A DNA stretch of 63,647 nt from Microbacterium luticocti DSM 19459 (GTDB lineage Bacteria; Actinomycetota; Actinomycetes; Actinomycetales; Microbacteriaceae). The DNA is taken from contig NZ_AULS01000019.1 in NCBI RefSeq assembly GCF_000422405.1, positions 1 through 63,647 of the forward strand. The letters are read 5' to 3'. The position numbers and the translations under genes are program-made. Each line of letters starts with the position of its first letter. Positions within the stretch are counted from its first letter, which is position 1. This document shows, in pieces, positions 31,201 through 38,472 of the stretch. Under the pieces are notes generated by a model, which saw only the letters and a list, made by a program, of their open reading frames with translations, ran no database searches and had not been told where the DNA came from.

Positions 31201-31801
31201 CGCGCCGCACGGGGCCCTTGCGGCATCCGGTCAGGATCGCCCAGTGCCCGCCCGCCCGGACGGCGAGGTCGTCGAGGTCGTAGACCGGGCGGCCCTTCTC
31301 GGCACCGCGCAGCTGGGCGGCGGTGATCGCGCCGGCCAGCCGGTGGTATCCCTCGACGCCGCGGGCGAGCACGAGCAGGTGCACCCCGGCGGGGTCGGCC
31401 GCACCGTTCTGCCGCCGGGGCAGGTCGAGCGACAGCTCGGCACCGAACACGGTCTTCACCTGTCGGGCCTGCGCCGCCTCCGCGAAGCGGGCGACGCCGT
31501 AGAACCCGTCGTGGTCGGTGATCGCCAGGGCGTGCAGGCCGAGCCGTTCGGCCTCTTCGACGAGTTCTTCGGGAGACGAGGCGCCGTCCAGGAACGAGTA
31601 CGACGAGTGTGCGTGCAGCTCGGCGTACGGCACGGCGTCGGTAGGACGTGCGATCGGCGGCGGCACGTACGGGCCGCGTTTGCGCGACCAGGCGGGGCTG
31701 TCACCGCCGTCCGCATCGGCGGGCACCGACCGGGGACGACGCCGGTCGCTGAGCACCCGTTCCAGTTCGGACCACGGGACGGACGGATTGTGGAAGCCCA
31801 T
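28298..31801 (-). CDS. dnaE2: Error-prone DNA polymerase III alpha subunit DnaE2 (ImuC)
   Basis: A 1167-aa C-family polymerase. An N-terminal PHP domain (YAELHAHSSYSFLDGAS near residue 58) is followed by the polymerase core with acidic motif DEPDIDVDFDSDRR near 455, then helix-hairpin-helix and OB regions at the C-terminus. It performs mutagenic translesion synthesis with ImuA' and ImuB. It is the third gene of the cassette, 27 nt after imuB. Residues about 855-930, between the thumb/finger region and AVRLGLAAVKGIG, contain an atypical insertion derived partly from a repeat element. Confidence 0.95.
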   Translation of the reverse strand: MGFHNPSVPWSELERVLSDRRRPRSVPADADGGDSPAWSRKRGPYVPPPIARPTDAVPYAELHAHSSYSFLDGASSPEELVEEAERLGLHALAITDHDGFYGVARFAEAAQARQVKTVFGAELSLDLPRRQNGAADPAGVHLLVLARGVEGYHRLAGAITAAQLRGAEKGRPVYDLDDLAVRAGGHWAILTGCRKGPVRRALAERGLTGGEDAAAAELDRLVSRFGADAVNVELIDHGDPLDTTVNDLLAALAAQRGLPVVATNNVHYAAPERRHLAAAIAAVRANRSLDELDGWLPVHAGAHLRSGVEMTARFARYPGAIARSVALADELAFPLQKVKPALPSQQVPDGHTPMSYLRQLVWDAVPGTYPRLRPEHRARIEKELDIIERKDFPGYFLIVHDIVREARRRGILCQGRGSAAASVVCYLLKITAVDAIKYDLPFERFISTLRDDEPDIDVDFDSDRREEIIQYVFGKYGRDRAAQVANVIQYRPKNAVRDMARALGYSPGQQDAWSKQVERWGALIDTGADHDIPDQVIEYAAELLKAPRHLGIHSGGMVLTERPVGEVVPIEHARMPGRTVIQWDKDDSAWMGLVKFDLLGLGMLAALQHCFDLVCAATGEEWGLGTIPKEEPAVYDMLCRADSIGVFQVESRAQMGLLPRLQPRCYYDLVIQVALIRPGPIQGGAVHPFVRRKLGREPVTYPHPALRPVLERTLGVPVFQEQLMQMGMAVGDLSAEDADVLRRAMGSKRGVERIESLKQKLYQGMAAHGLVGDAADAIYEKIQAFANFGFAESHALSFALLVYASSWLKLHYPAAFLAGLLRAQPMGFYSAASLAADARRHGVEVRRPDLHLSHAHPALEPLEEPTVAPRGPQARVETRSDGVVSARFARSTNGQTVGPTTGLDSCLDPEQPPVGPFDPDGPDRSPAHRRDGGFAVRLGLAAVKGIGLELAERIVAERDARGRYRDMRDLVRRVGVTAAQLEALATAGAFECLGLTRREAIWLAGAAAQDRAEYLPDSMVSVQPPLFADPTSYERLAADLWATGLSTDDHPLTHFRSGLDARGVLTSRELHTHETSRRVEVAGLVTHRQRPATASGVTFLNLEDEHGIVNVVCSVGVWNRYRRVLRDAPALIVRGMLERSPEGVVNILADGVEDLRVGVAHRSRDFQ
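29123..29204. repeat. Repeat element inside dnaE2, related to the paaD element
   Basis: GTTGAGCGAGCGAAGCGAG at 29126-29144 matches the arm at 2645-2663. CGAGCCGAAACG (29142-29153) and CGTTTCGACTCG (29168-29179) form imperfect inverted arms. It is translated as part of a Ser/Pro/Arg-rich insertion in DnaE2. Confidence 0.6.
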
Positions 31802-31828
31802 CAGCCCGGCCCCCTCGTGCCCGGCCCC

Positions 31829-33364
31829 CTAGTCATAGCGCGCCTCCGCCGCCCAGTGTCCGTCCTCGCAGACCAGCAGCCAGGCGTTCTGCTCGGCGTC
31901 GACCACCTGGAACCGATGCGCGCGGCGCGCCCGCACGGCATCCCACCCCCGTTCGTCCACCGTCCATGGCCCCGCCCACGACATGATGCGACGCCGGCGA
32001 CCGGCCTCGGTCAGCTGGGCGGGCGGGGCGGTGAGCGTGCCGCGCTCGTCCACGACCACCACGCCGCCGCCGGCGGCGGTCACATCCACCGGGTACGGCT
32101 GCGCGAACACGGTCGCCGGGGCCGGGGCGGGCAGGCTGCCCGGCCAGGGCCGGTCGCCGCCGTCCACCCGGGGCCGGTCGCCCCACGGCACCAGCACCTG
32201 CCGTTCGCTCAGCCAGCGCCCACCGCCGACCGCCGGGGTGAGCACCCCGCGGTGGCCGAGCATCGCCTGCACACGCGAGAGCGCATGGTGCACGCGCTCG
32301 TCGCCGGCGCTGCCGAACACCGCCGGCTGGTGATGGGATGCCGCGTCCACCGCGTCGGGCGAGATCCGCACGTGTGCCACCCCACTGCGCAGCACCCGGT
32401 TCTGCGCGTCTTCGGCGAGCTGCCAGCGCACACGGTCGACGACCGCCGCCGCATCGAACGCCCCGGGGTGCAACCAGACCCGTTCGCTGCGTTCCCCCCG
32501 CTCTGAGCGCAGCTGAACCCGCAGCTCGGTGCACACCAGATCGACCGCGCCCAGGCCCGCGATGAACTCGTCGGCTGCGATGCGCATGCCGAACGCCACC
32601 TGCTCGGCCACGTCGACGGCCGGTTCGAACGCCACCTCGCGGTCGAGGTCGGGCGGCGGGGTGCGCGGTGTCACCGGCTGCGAGTCGGCACCGGCGGCCA
32701 AGGCGTGCAGGCGCAGCCCGTGCGGGCCGAACCGCTCGCGCACCCGCTCGACGTCGAGGGCGGCGAACCCGCCCAGCGTGTGCACGCCGAGCCGGCCGAG
32801 CAGGTGGGCGAGATCGGCGTCGCCCAGGGCGGTCACCGGCAGCGGGGCGAGGAACGCGGCCGCCTCACCCACCGGCACCACCCGCACCGGAGCATCGGCG
32901 CGGGTGGCACGGGCGGCCTGTTCGGCGGTGAACGGTCCGTCGGCGACGCCGGCACGCACCCCCGGCAGGTCCTCGTGCTCGGCGAGCACGTCGAGGATCT
33001 CGCATGCGGCCGCGTTCTCACCGCCGTAATAGCGGGCCGGCCCCCGGGCGCGCAGCGCGCACAGTCCGGGCCGGATGATCTGCACCCCCGGGGCGGACTG
33101 CTCGATGCGGGCGACGATGGGGGCGAACACCCGCTGGTCGCGACCGGGGTCGGCGGGCACCACCTGCAGCCGTGGGCAGCGGGCCTGTGCGTCGCGGCGA
33201 CGCTGACCGCGGCGCACCCCGTCGGCGCGGGCGGCCGCGGAGCAGGCGACCACGGTGTTCGCGTGCACGACCGCCACCGGCGACTGCCCCGGCCGTTCCC
33301 GCAGCAGCGCGGTCACCGGCCAGTCCGGAAACCACAGCACGAGGCTGCGTACGGGCGCCGGCAT
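31829..33364 (-). CDS. imuB: Y-family polymerase-like protein ImuB
   Basis: A 511-aa catalytically inactive Y-family relative. The N-terminus (LVLWFPDWPVTALL) lacks the metal-binding Asp of active DinB, as in ImuB. A palm/little-finger-like fold follows, then QVLVPWG near residue 390, similar to the beta-clamp-binding QLPLWG motif of mycobacterial ImuB. It acts as hub between clamp, ImuA' and DnaE2. The ATG is 1 nt from the imuA' stop. Confidence 0.92.
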   Translation of the reverse strand: MPAPVRSLVLWFPDWPVTALLRERPGQSPVAVVHANTVVACSAAARADGVRRGQRRRDAQARCPRLQVVPADPGRDQRVFAPIVARIEQSAPGVQIIRPGLCALRARGPARYYGGENAAACEILDVLAEHEDLPGVRAGVADGPFTAEQAARATRADAPVRVVPVGEAAAFLAPLPVTALGDADLAHLLGRLGVHTLGGFAALDVERVRERFGPHGLRLHALAAGADSQPVTPRTPPPDLDREVAFEPAVDVAEQVAFGMRIAADEFIAGLGAVDLVCTELRVQLRSERGERSERVWLHPGAFDAAAVVDRVRWQLAEDAQNRVLRSGVAHVRISPDAVDAASHHQPAVFGSAGDERVHHALSRVQAMLGHRGVLTPAVGGGRWLSERQVLVPWGDRPRVDGGDRPWPGSLPAPAPATVFAQPYPVDVTAAGGGVVVVDERGTLTAPPAQLTEAGRRRRIMSWAGPWTVDERGWDAVRARRAHRFQVVDAEQNAWLLVCEDGHWAAEARYD

Positions 33365-33365
33365 C

Positions 33366-34034
33366 TCACCCCACCGCCCGCATCCGCTCGGGCTGCGGCG
33401 GCGCCGCGGTCAGTCCTCCGGTGTCGTCGGGCAGCAGCATCCGCCCCCGCCGCGGGGCTGCCCAACGCCTGCTGGTCACGCTCACCGTCATCGCCCGTCG
33501 CCGCAGGAATCCGTACCCGTCGCCGACCCCGGACCATTCGGCGGTGTCGACGGCGAGGGATGCCTCGGCCTGCGGCCACACGCCCTGCACGAGCAGCACC
33601 GTGCCCTTCTCACGCAGCCGCGCCGACAGCCGCGCGGTCTCGCCCGCCGAGACCCGGCCGCCCGGGCGCACCGCCACCACCGGAAGCACGTCGGCGACGG
33701 TCGCGGTGACCGCCAGCCAGCGCGGGCCGGGATCGGGGATCAGCACCAACCGGTTCAGGTCGACGCCCAACTGCTCGGCCGCCTCGGCTCCGAGTTCGGG
33801 CATGCCCACGACCGCACACCACGACCCCTCGCGCGACGGCCGCGCCAGCAGCGCCAGCAGCAACGAGCCGGACGGGGCCACCGTGTACGCCTGACCGGGA
33901 CGCAGACCCCGCCCGGGCAGCAGGTCGGCCAAGGCCGGAGGCACCGGCAGCACGGGCGCGTCAAGCCGTCGCCCCTGCAGCTGCTCGAGTCGCGAACGCA
34001 GGAGCGAGACCTGAGCCGTGGCCGGTGCCGACAT
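33366..34034 (-). CDS. imuA': ImuA'-like accessory protein of the SOS mutasome
   Basis: A 222-aa, RecA-like but reduced protein with no clear Walker A motif. Position before imuB-dnaE2 and length match ImuA'. ATG 34034 lies behind GTGAGGGC; a GTG at 34046 would add four residues. The LexA-type palindrome lies 22 nt upstream, so all three genes should be DNA-damage induced. Confidence 0.88.
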   Translation of the reverse strand: MSAPATAQVSLLRSRLEQLQGRRLDAPVLPVPPALADLLPGRGLRPGQAYTVAPSGSLLLALLARPSREGSWCAVVGMPELGAEAAEQLGVDLNRLVLIPDPGPRWLAVTATVADVLPVVAVRPGGRVSAGETARLSARLREKGTVLLVQGVWPQAEASLAVDTAEWSGVGDGYGFLRRRAMTVSVTSRRWAAPRRGRMLLPDDTGGLTAAPPQPERMRAVG

Positions 34035-34055
34035 GATCGCCCTCACTTCTCCATG

Positions 34056-34073
34056 CTAGAACGCATGTTCTAG
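34056..34073. promoter_or_regulatory. LexA (SOS) box of imuA'-imuB-dnaE2
   Basis: CTAGAACGCATGTTCTAG is a perfect palindrome with 7-bp arms and a 4-bp centre. It fits the actinobacterial/Gram-positive LexA pattern GAAC-N4-GTTC. It lies directly before imuA', a regular LexA target. Confidence 0.88.
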
Positions 34074-34189
34074 ATGTTCAACCGCGAGAACGACGATAGA
34101 CACCCCTTCCGACATCGTCAGGGCGGCTTTCCGTCGGCTATGTTCGACAGTGTGCGGGCAGGACCGTCACCCGCCCCGGCACCCGCCGG

Positions 34190-34687
34190 TCAGGCCGCGA
34201 GCGCCAGGTACGGCTCCCAACGCGGGTCGGTGCGCTCCACCCCGCGCACCGACCACTGCGGGCCGCGCGGCGGGCGCGGCGACACCCGCAGCGACCACGA
34301 CATCTCCGCCGGCGTGCGATCACCCTTCACGTTGTTGCAGCGCTGACAGCAGGCCACAAGGTTCTCCCACGAGTCCGCACCACCGCGCGAGCGCGGCAGC
34401 ACATGGTCGATCGTGGCCGCGTGGCCTCCGCAGTAGGCGCAGCGGAACCCGTCCCGCCGCAGCACGCCGCGCCGGGTCACCGGCACCCGCCGGGCGGACG
34501 GGATGCGCACATAACGGGTGAGGATGATCACCGCGGGTCTGTCGAAGTCGCTGTGCACGGCATGGACGGGCTCGCCCTCGACGCGCTCGACGATCATCGC
34601 CTTCTCGTTCATCACCAGGACCAGAGCCCGGCGGAACGAGACCACGGCCAGCGGTTCATATCCTGCGTTCAGCACCAGTGTGCGCAT
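34190..34687 (-). CDS. HNH endonuclease family protein
   Basis: A 165-aa protein of a small, widespread actinobacterial HNH family. The zinc-finger Cys pairs (RCAYCGG near residue 84, CCQRCN near 112) bracket the HNH core ATIDHVLPRSRGG (near 90-103) and WENLVACC. The strongly conserved N-terminus MRTLVLNAGYEPLAVVS suggests a housekeeping role rather than a mobile-element nuclease. The role is not known. Confidence 0.88.
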   Translation of the reverse strand: MRTLVLNAGYEPLAVVSFRRALVLVMNEKAMIVERVEGEPVHAVHSDFDRPAVIILTRYVRIPSARRVPVTRRGVLRRDGFRCAYCGGHAATIDHVLPRSRGGADSWENLVACCQRCNNVKGDRTPAEMSWSLRVSPRPPRGPQWSVRGVERTDPRWEPYLALAA

Positions 34688-34777
34688 CAGCCATCCTCAC
34701 GAACGGTCCGAGACGGCTTCCCGGACGATCGACTCGAGGGCGCGCGGGCGCGACGAGAGGGGTGCGGACGGATATGG

Positions 34778-34804
34778 AAAAGGCGCCGTCTTCACGACGA
34801 CGCC
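34778..34804 (-). terminator. Rho-independent terminator downstream of the M23 gene
   Basis: Minus-strand stem GGCGTCGTC/GACGGCGCC (one G.U pair), loop GTGAA, then TTTT. This is the clearest intrinsic terminator in the window. It overlaps the stop codon of the possible 35-codon ORF at 34792-34899. Confidence 0.75.
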
Positions 34805-34899
34805 CCGCGCCGCACCCAGGTGCGGCATCCGGTCCCACGATGCCGGAGGACGAGCAGGCCGAGCGCATCCATGGTGCGGATGCGTGGTGTGCTCTCCAT
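34792..34899 (-). CDS. Possible 35-aa small protein
   Basis: An ATG at 34899 with GGAAGG about 8 nt upstream opens a 35-codon frame beginning MESTPRIRTMDALG and ending GCRTWVRRGASS. It lies in the 260-bp gap between the M23 and HNH genes, and its stop falls inside the terminator hairpin. It could be a real basic peptide, but chance is possible; nothing similar is recognised. Confidence 0.3.
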   Translation of the reverse strand: MESTPRIRTMDALGLLVLRHRGTGCRTWVRRGASS

Positions 34900-34946
34900 C
34901 GACGTCCCTTCCGCTGCGATCGAGCGTCCGGGATCAGAGTAGCCCC

Positions 34947-35786
34947 TCAGCCGGCATTCGCGCGCAGCCAGGCCAGCGGGTCGACATGGCTGCCGTTGAT
35001 GATCACCTCGAAGTGCAGGTGGTTCGCGGTGGATCGGCCGGTGCTGCCGACCAGGCCGATGACCTGCCCCACCTGAACCTTCTGCCCGTGCACCACCTGC
35101 CGGCTGCCGTACCGCATGTGCCCGTACAGGGTGCTCACCCGCTTGCCGCCGATGACGGTGTCGATGGTGATGCACACGCCGTACCCGCCGAAGCTCTCTT
35201 GTGACACGTTCACCGTGCCCGAGGTGGCGGCATAGATGGGGGTGCCGCCGTTGGTGAGCAGGTCGACTCCTTGGTGCTCGCCGCCACGGGCCCCGAAGCC
35301 CTCACCGATGTGGTTGATCTTGGCCAGCGGCCAACGGATCGAGCCGGTGCCGGGGCCGACCATGTTGAGGTCGATCTTGACCGGCGAGTACTGCACCGAT
35401 GCCAGGCTCGCCTGCCGCGCGCGGGCGGCCGCCGCGGCCTCGGCCTTCTTCTTCGCGATCTCGTCGGCGGTGGTGGCCGAGTAGCTGCTGCGGGCGAGGC
35501 CAGCGGGTTTGGCTTCGGATGCCACGACCACCGACTGTGCATCGTCGAACGCCGCCTGCTGGATGGTGCGGGCCTCGGGCGTCGATCCTGCGGCGGCGAA
35601 CGCCGGGATCGAGACGGTGCCGACCAGGGCGGCGATCACGCCGACGACGGCGAGTCGTCGGCCCGCCGAGCGGCGGGCACCGGCCGGCGCGGGTCGGGTG
35701 CCGCCGCGAGCGGGCTGGGCGGCCCGCAGCGCGCGGCGACCGGGCCGCGTTGCCTCGACTTCTGCCGGGTGGTTCTGTTCAGCCAA
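34947..35786 (-). CDS. M23-family metallopeptidase (peptidoglycan hydrolase, LytM type)
   Basis: A 279-aa exported protein. A basic N-terminus and one hydrophobic segment (LAVVGVIAALVGTVSIPAFA, about residues 45-64) act as signal or anchor, a short Ala-rich coiled region follows (about 105-125), then a LytM domain with zinc ligands in GEHQGVDLL (near 168), LYGHM and NHLHFEV (near 255). It should cut peptide cross-links of the cell wall. Leader of about 160 nt; intrinsic terminator downstream. Confidence 0.92.
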   Translation of the reverse strand: MAEQNHPAEVEATRPGRRALRAAQPARGGTRPAPAGARRSAGRRLAVVGVIAALVGTVSIPAFAAAGSTPEARTIQQAAFDDAQSVVVASEAKPAGLARSSYSATTADEIAKKKAEAAAAARARQASLASVQYSPVKIDLNMVGPGTGSIRWPLAKINHIGEGFGARGGEHQGVDLLTNGGTPIYAATSGTVNVSQESFGGYGVCITIDTVIGGKRVSTLYGHMRYGSRQVVHGQKVQVGQVIGLVGSTGRSTANHLHFEVIINGSHVDPLAWLRANAG

Positions 35787-35955
35787 GCTGACCTCCGTGG
35801 CCTGCGGGTCCGGTCGGGATGGGCCCCGGCTCGTCTGACTGCATCACGGGCACGGGTGTCGGGACACGCTGTGCAAGCTTGACCGCACGGACGACGAGCC
35901 GATGAGGCGATCCGTACAGCATCCGTCGGCGGGCTTCTCGCCTGTGGACCGTTCG

Positions 35956-35983
35956 AGGCTACCCGAATGTAACGAAGAAGTCA
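35956..35983 (-). promoter_or_regulatory. Promoter of the M23 peptidase gene
   Basis: Minus strand: TGACTT, 16-bp spacer, TAGCCT. Predicted start near 35949, giving a GC-rich leader of about 160 nt before the ATG. Confidence 0.5.
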
Positions 35984-36011
35984 CGCCCACCCGGCCGGGT
36001 TGTGGAGAACC

Positions 36012-36710
36012 TCAGCCTTCGTCGACGAGGAAGATGTGCGACGCGACCTCGACCGGCAGCTCGAGCCCGTCCTCGGCGCCGTCCATCTGCACGAGCACGT
36101 AGCCCTCGCTGTAGCGGAAGTCGCCGACCGCTCCGGGCACGACGCCGGCGCCGCGCAGCTCGCGCAGCAATTCGGGGTCGACCTGGGCCGGTTCGGCCAG
36201 GCGACGCACGGTGCCGCGGATCGGTCCGCCCGCGGCATCCAGTCTGCGCACCAGGCCCACCACGCCCTGTTCGAAGTCCATCGACGCGACCCCGCCGAGC
36301 TGGTCGAGCCCGGGGATCGGGTTGCCGTACGGCGACTCGGTGGGGTGCCCGAGCAGCTCGATGAGCCGGCGTTCGACCTGCTCGCTCATCACGTGCTCCC
36401 ACCGGCACGCCTCTTCGTGCACGTAGGCCCAGTCCAGGCCGATGACGTCCGAGAGCAGCCGCTCGGCGAGCCGGTGCTTGCGCATCACGTCGACCGCCTT
36501 GTGCCGGCCGGTCTCGGTCAGCTCCAGCCGACGATCGTCCGAGACCACGACGAGTCCGTCGCGCTCCATGCGGCCGACGGTCTGCGACACGGTCGGTCCG
36601 GAGTGCCCGAGCCGTTCCGAGATGCGCGCGCGCAGCGGCACGATGTTCTCCTCCTCCAGTTCGAGGATCGTCCGCAGGTACATCTCGGTGGTGTCGATGA
36701 GGTCGGTCAT
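36012..36710 (-). CDS. ideR: Iron-dependent repressor, DtxR/IdeR type
   Basis: A 232-aa protein with a winged HTH (about residues 25-65, SGPTVSQTVGRMERDGL), a dimerisation/metal domain and a C-terminal SH3-like domain. All DtxR metal ligands fall at identical numbers: Met10, Cys102, Glu105, His106 and His79, Glu83, His98. This favours IdeR/DtxR (Fe2+) over MntR, which lacks the SH3 domain. The -10 box TAGGCT (plus 36742-36747) and GGAGAGG precede the ATG. Confidence 0.94.
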   Translation of the reverse strand: MTDLIDTTEMYLRTILELEEENIVPLRARISERLGHSGPTVSQTVGRMERDGLVVVSDDRRLELTETGRHKAVDVMRKHRLAERLLSDVIGLDWAYVHEEACRWEHVMSEQVERRLIELLGHPTESPYGNPIPGLDQLGGVASMDFEQGVVGLVRRLDAAGGPIRGTVRRLAEPAQVDPELLRELRGAGVVPGAVGDFRYSEGYVLVQMDGAEDGLELPVEVASHIFLVDEG

Positions 36711-36784
36711 GGTGTCCTCTCCGCGTCGCCGTCCCGCCTCCAGCCTAGTCGTCGCACCGACATCCGCCCCGGCCCGGCGGCCGT

Positions 36785-37260
36785 CATGCGGCCGAGGCCG
36801 GCGGCACCGCCGCGGGGGCGGTGCAGATCGTGTCGAAGCATCGCGGGGTCCGCACGATCGTGGAGCATGTCGGTTCCGCGCATACGGACGAGCAGCTCGC
36901 GGTGCTGGTCGAGGTCGCGAAGACGAAGATCCAGGGCGAGCAGCTCGCGTTCGATCTGGACGCGCTGGTCCCGGCGCAGGTGACGGCGCCGCTGATGGTG
37001 ATCGGGCCGCGGTCTCGGGTGCTGTGGGAGGTCCTGGAGCAGGCGTACGCCGATCTCGGGTTCGACAAGGTCGGACGGACGCGTTCAAACGGCTGGTGCC
37101 GGCGCGGGTGATCGAGCCGGCGTCGAAGGTCGACACGATCCGGGTGCTCGCCGACCTCGGGATCCGGTCCCCATCGCTGCGGACGATCTGGCGCACCCTC
37201 GCCAAGAGCGTCAGCGAGGATCGACGGGCTGGGTTCGCGAAAGCCGCATACCAGCGCCAA
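36785..37260 (+). pseudogene. IS1634-family transposase, 5' remnant with frameshift
   Basis: The conserved N-terminus ATAVQIVSK-like stretch (here GAVQIVSKHRGVRTIVEHVGSA) and LWEVLEQAYADLGFDKVG are read from 36785 to about 37075. The frame then shifts and continues as DAFKRLVPARVIEPASK ... LGIRSPSLRTIWRTLAK to about 37258. After that the similarity stops abruptly. The 3' part of the same kind of transposase lies at 40241-40450 in the same orientation. Confidence 0.8.
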
Positions 37261-37296
37261 GGGAGGCCCGCCTCACGAGCGGGAGCGACCCAGGAC

Positions 37297-37336
37297 TGGG
37301 GAACTTCGACGAGCAGAATGGGGAGTTTCAACGAGC
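37297..37336. repeat. Two 18-bp direct repeats, IS-end-like
   Basis: TGGGGAACTTCGACGAGC (37297-37314) and TGGGGAGTTTCAACGAGC (37319-37336), 22 bp apart. Multiple short end repeats of this type are typical of IS21-like ends. The second copy overlaps the end of the truncated gene at 37328-37675. Confidence 0.5.
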
Positions 37337-37675
37337 GCCGTCAATGCGAAATTCCTCCGGCGTGGAGCAGATCGGGTACTGAATGCGCTCGGGCCTCGGG
37401 GTGGGTTCTGGCAGGTCGCTGCCGCAGCCCAGGCATAGAGTCCGGTGTCGGGCCGCGCGAAGCGCCGCCAGCCACTCGTTGAAGATCATGGAGAGTTCGA
37501 TCGGCGCCGCCTCTCGCATCACCGCCAGGACCTCGAAGGAGCACGGCGCGACCTCGCGCAAATCGATGTCCCACGGGTGTACCGCGATGTAGTCCGCCCA
37601 TGCCGTTGAAAACTCGCGTCGCTTTGCTTCTGCACGATCGATACGCGCGAAGGCGAGGTCGAAGAGTTCTTGCAT
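37328..37675 (-). CDS. Hypothetical protein, probably truncated at its C-terminus
   Basis: 115 aa, no recognised domain. The sequence looks like the N-terminal part of a longer protein: helix FARIDRAEAKRREFSTAWADYI, then a FNEWLAALRAA segment reminiscent of HEPN-like hypothetical proteins, and TPEEF. The last five codons and the stop lie in the IS-end-like repeat, so the original C-terminus was likely lost. Lower GC than the core genes. Confidence 0.55.
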   Translation of the reverse strand: MQELFDLAFARIDRAEAKRREFSTAWADYIAVHPWDIDLREVAPCSFEVLAVMREAAPIELSMIFNEWLAALRAARHRTLCLGCGSDLPEPTPRPERIQYPICSTPEEFRIDGAR

Positions 37676-37723
37676 GTTGCCAGGCTACGAGGGACCCCAG
37701 ACCTTGTTCTCCTGAGAAACGGC

Positions 37724-38464
37724 TCAGAGCCCCTTGCGTCGCTTTTCGGGGACGACGTTATCCAGAAGCGTCATTGGAAGGAGCAGTTCGTCGGAGATGG
37801 AGTTGAGCTTGCTTAGTAGCTCAGTGTTGTTTGTCAGACGCGCAACGACCCATCGTGCGAGCATGCAGGCGGCTGCGGTGACGTACGTCGCTTGATACCG
37901 GTAGCCATAGGCCTGGTCGTACTGGATATGGAGCTCGTCGTCTTCGCCAGGCGTGATGAAGCTCGTCACGGCCGCGTGAGTGACGTGCACCTGCTGAGAG
38001 AGGATGTGATAGCTCGTCTCCAGGGACTTGTCTTGGTCAAGACTGCGCACCATCTCCATGAACGGCGGCAGTTGCTTGCCTTCTGGCGGCGGGTCGAGCT
38101 TCGTCAGTTCTTCCGCGAGCTCGTCATTCTTCAGCCAGTCAGCCAGCTTTGAATAGTGCTTGATGCGGTCGTGTGCGGCGGTGACTCGGAAACGTTCGAC
38201 ACCGCCCTGCACGATGAAGATCCACTGCAGCGTGATCGTGTGCTCCAGCGCGGCTCGCGCAAGCGCCACCGCTTCGGAGGAGTAGCCCGCACGGCAGAGG
38301 ACAAGGTAGGCATCTGCGTACCGGACGGTGCGGGCAATGACGCCGTAGAGCAGCAGGAACTCATTGGCGTGCGGGCTGAGCACGTCGAAGCTCTCAGCGT
38401 CGCGTAGATGTGCGACGCACTCCTCGATCCAGGCTTCGAGTTCAGCCTCAGTCGGTCTGGTCAT
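37724..38464 (-). CDS. DUF5677-like hypothetical protein
   Basis: 246 aa, mostly helical. ALARAALEHTITLQWI (about residues 77-92) resembles the central motif of DUF5677 proteins, and AACMLARWVVARL lies near the C-terminus. Function unknown; such proteins are found in accessory and defence-rich loci. ATG 38464 is 8 nt after the GIY-YIG gene stop behind GAGGTGGG, so the two are co-transcribed. Confidence 0.6.
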   Translation of the reverse strand: MTRPTEAELEAWIEECVAHLRDAESFDVLSPHANEFLLLYGVIARTVRYADAYLVLCRAGYSSEAVALARAALEHTITLQWIFIVQGGVERFRVTAAHDRIKHYSKLADWLKNDELAEELTKLDPPPEGKQLPPFMEMVRSLDQDKSLETSYHILSQQVHVTHAAVTSFITPGEDDELHIQYDQAYGYRYQATYVTAAACMLARWVVARLTNNTELLSKLNSISDELLLPMTLLDNVVPEKRRKGL

Positions 38465-38472
38465 AACCCACC

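Noticed and set aside
35787..35955. c-di-AMP (ydaO-type) riboswitch before the M23 peptidase
   Set aside because: Such peptidases are often so regulated and the leader is long, but the conserved riboswitch core sequences could not be found on the minus strand.
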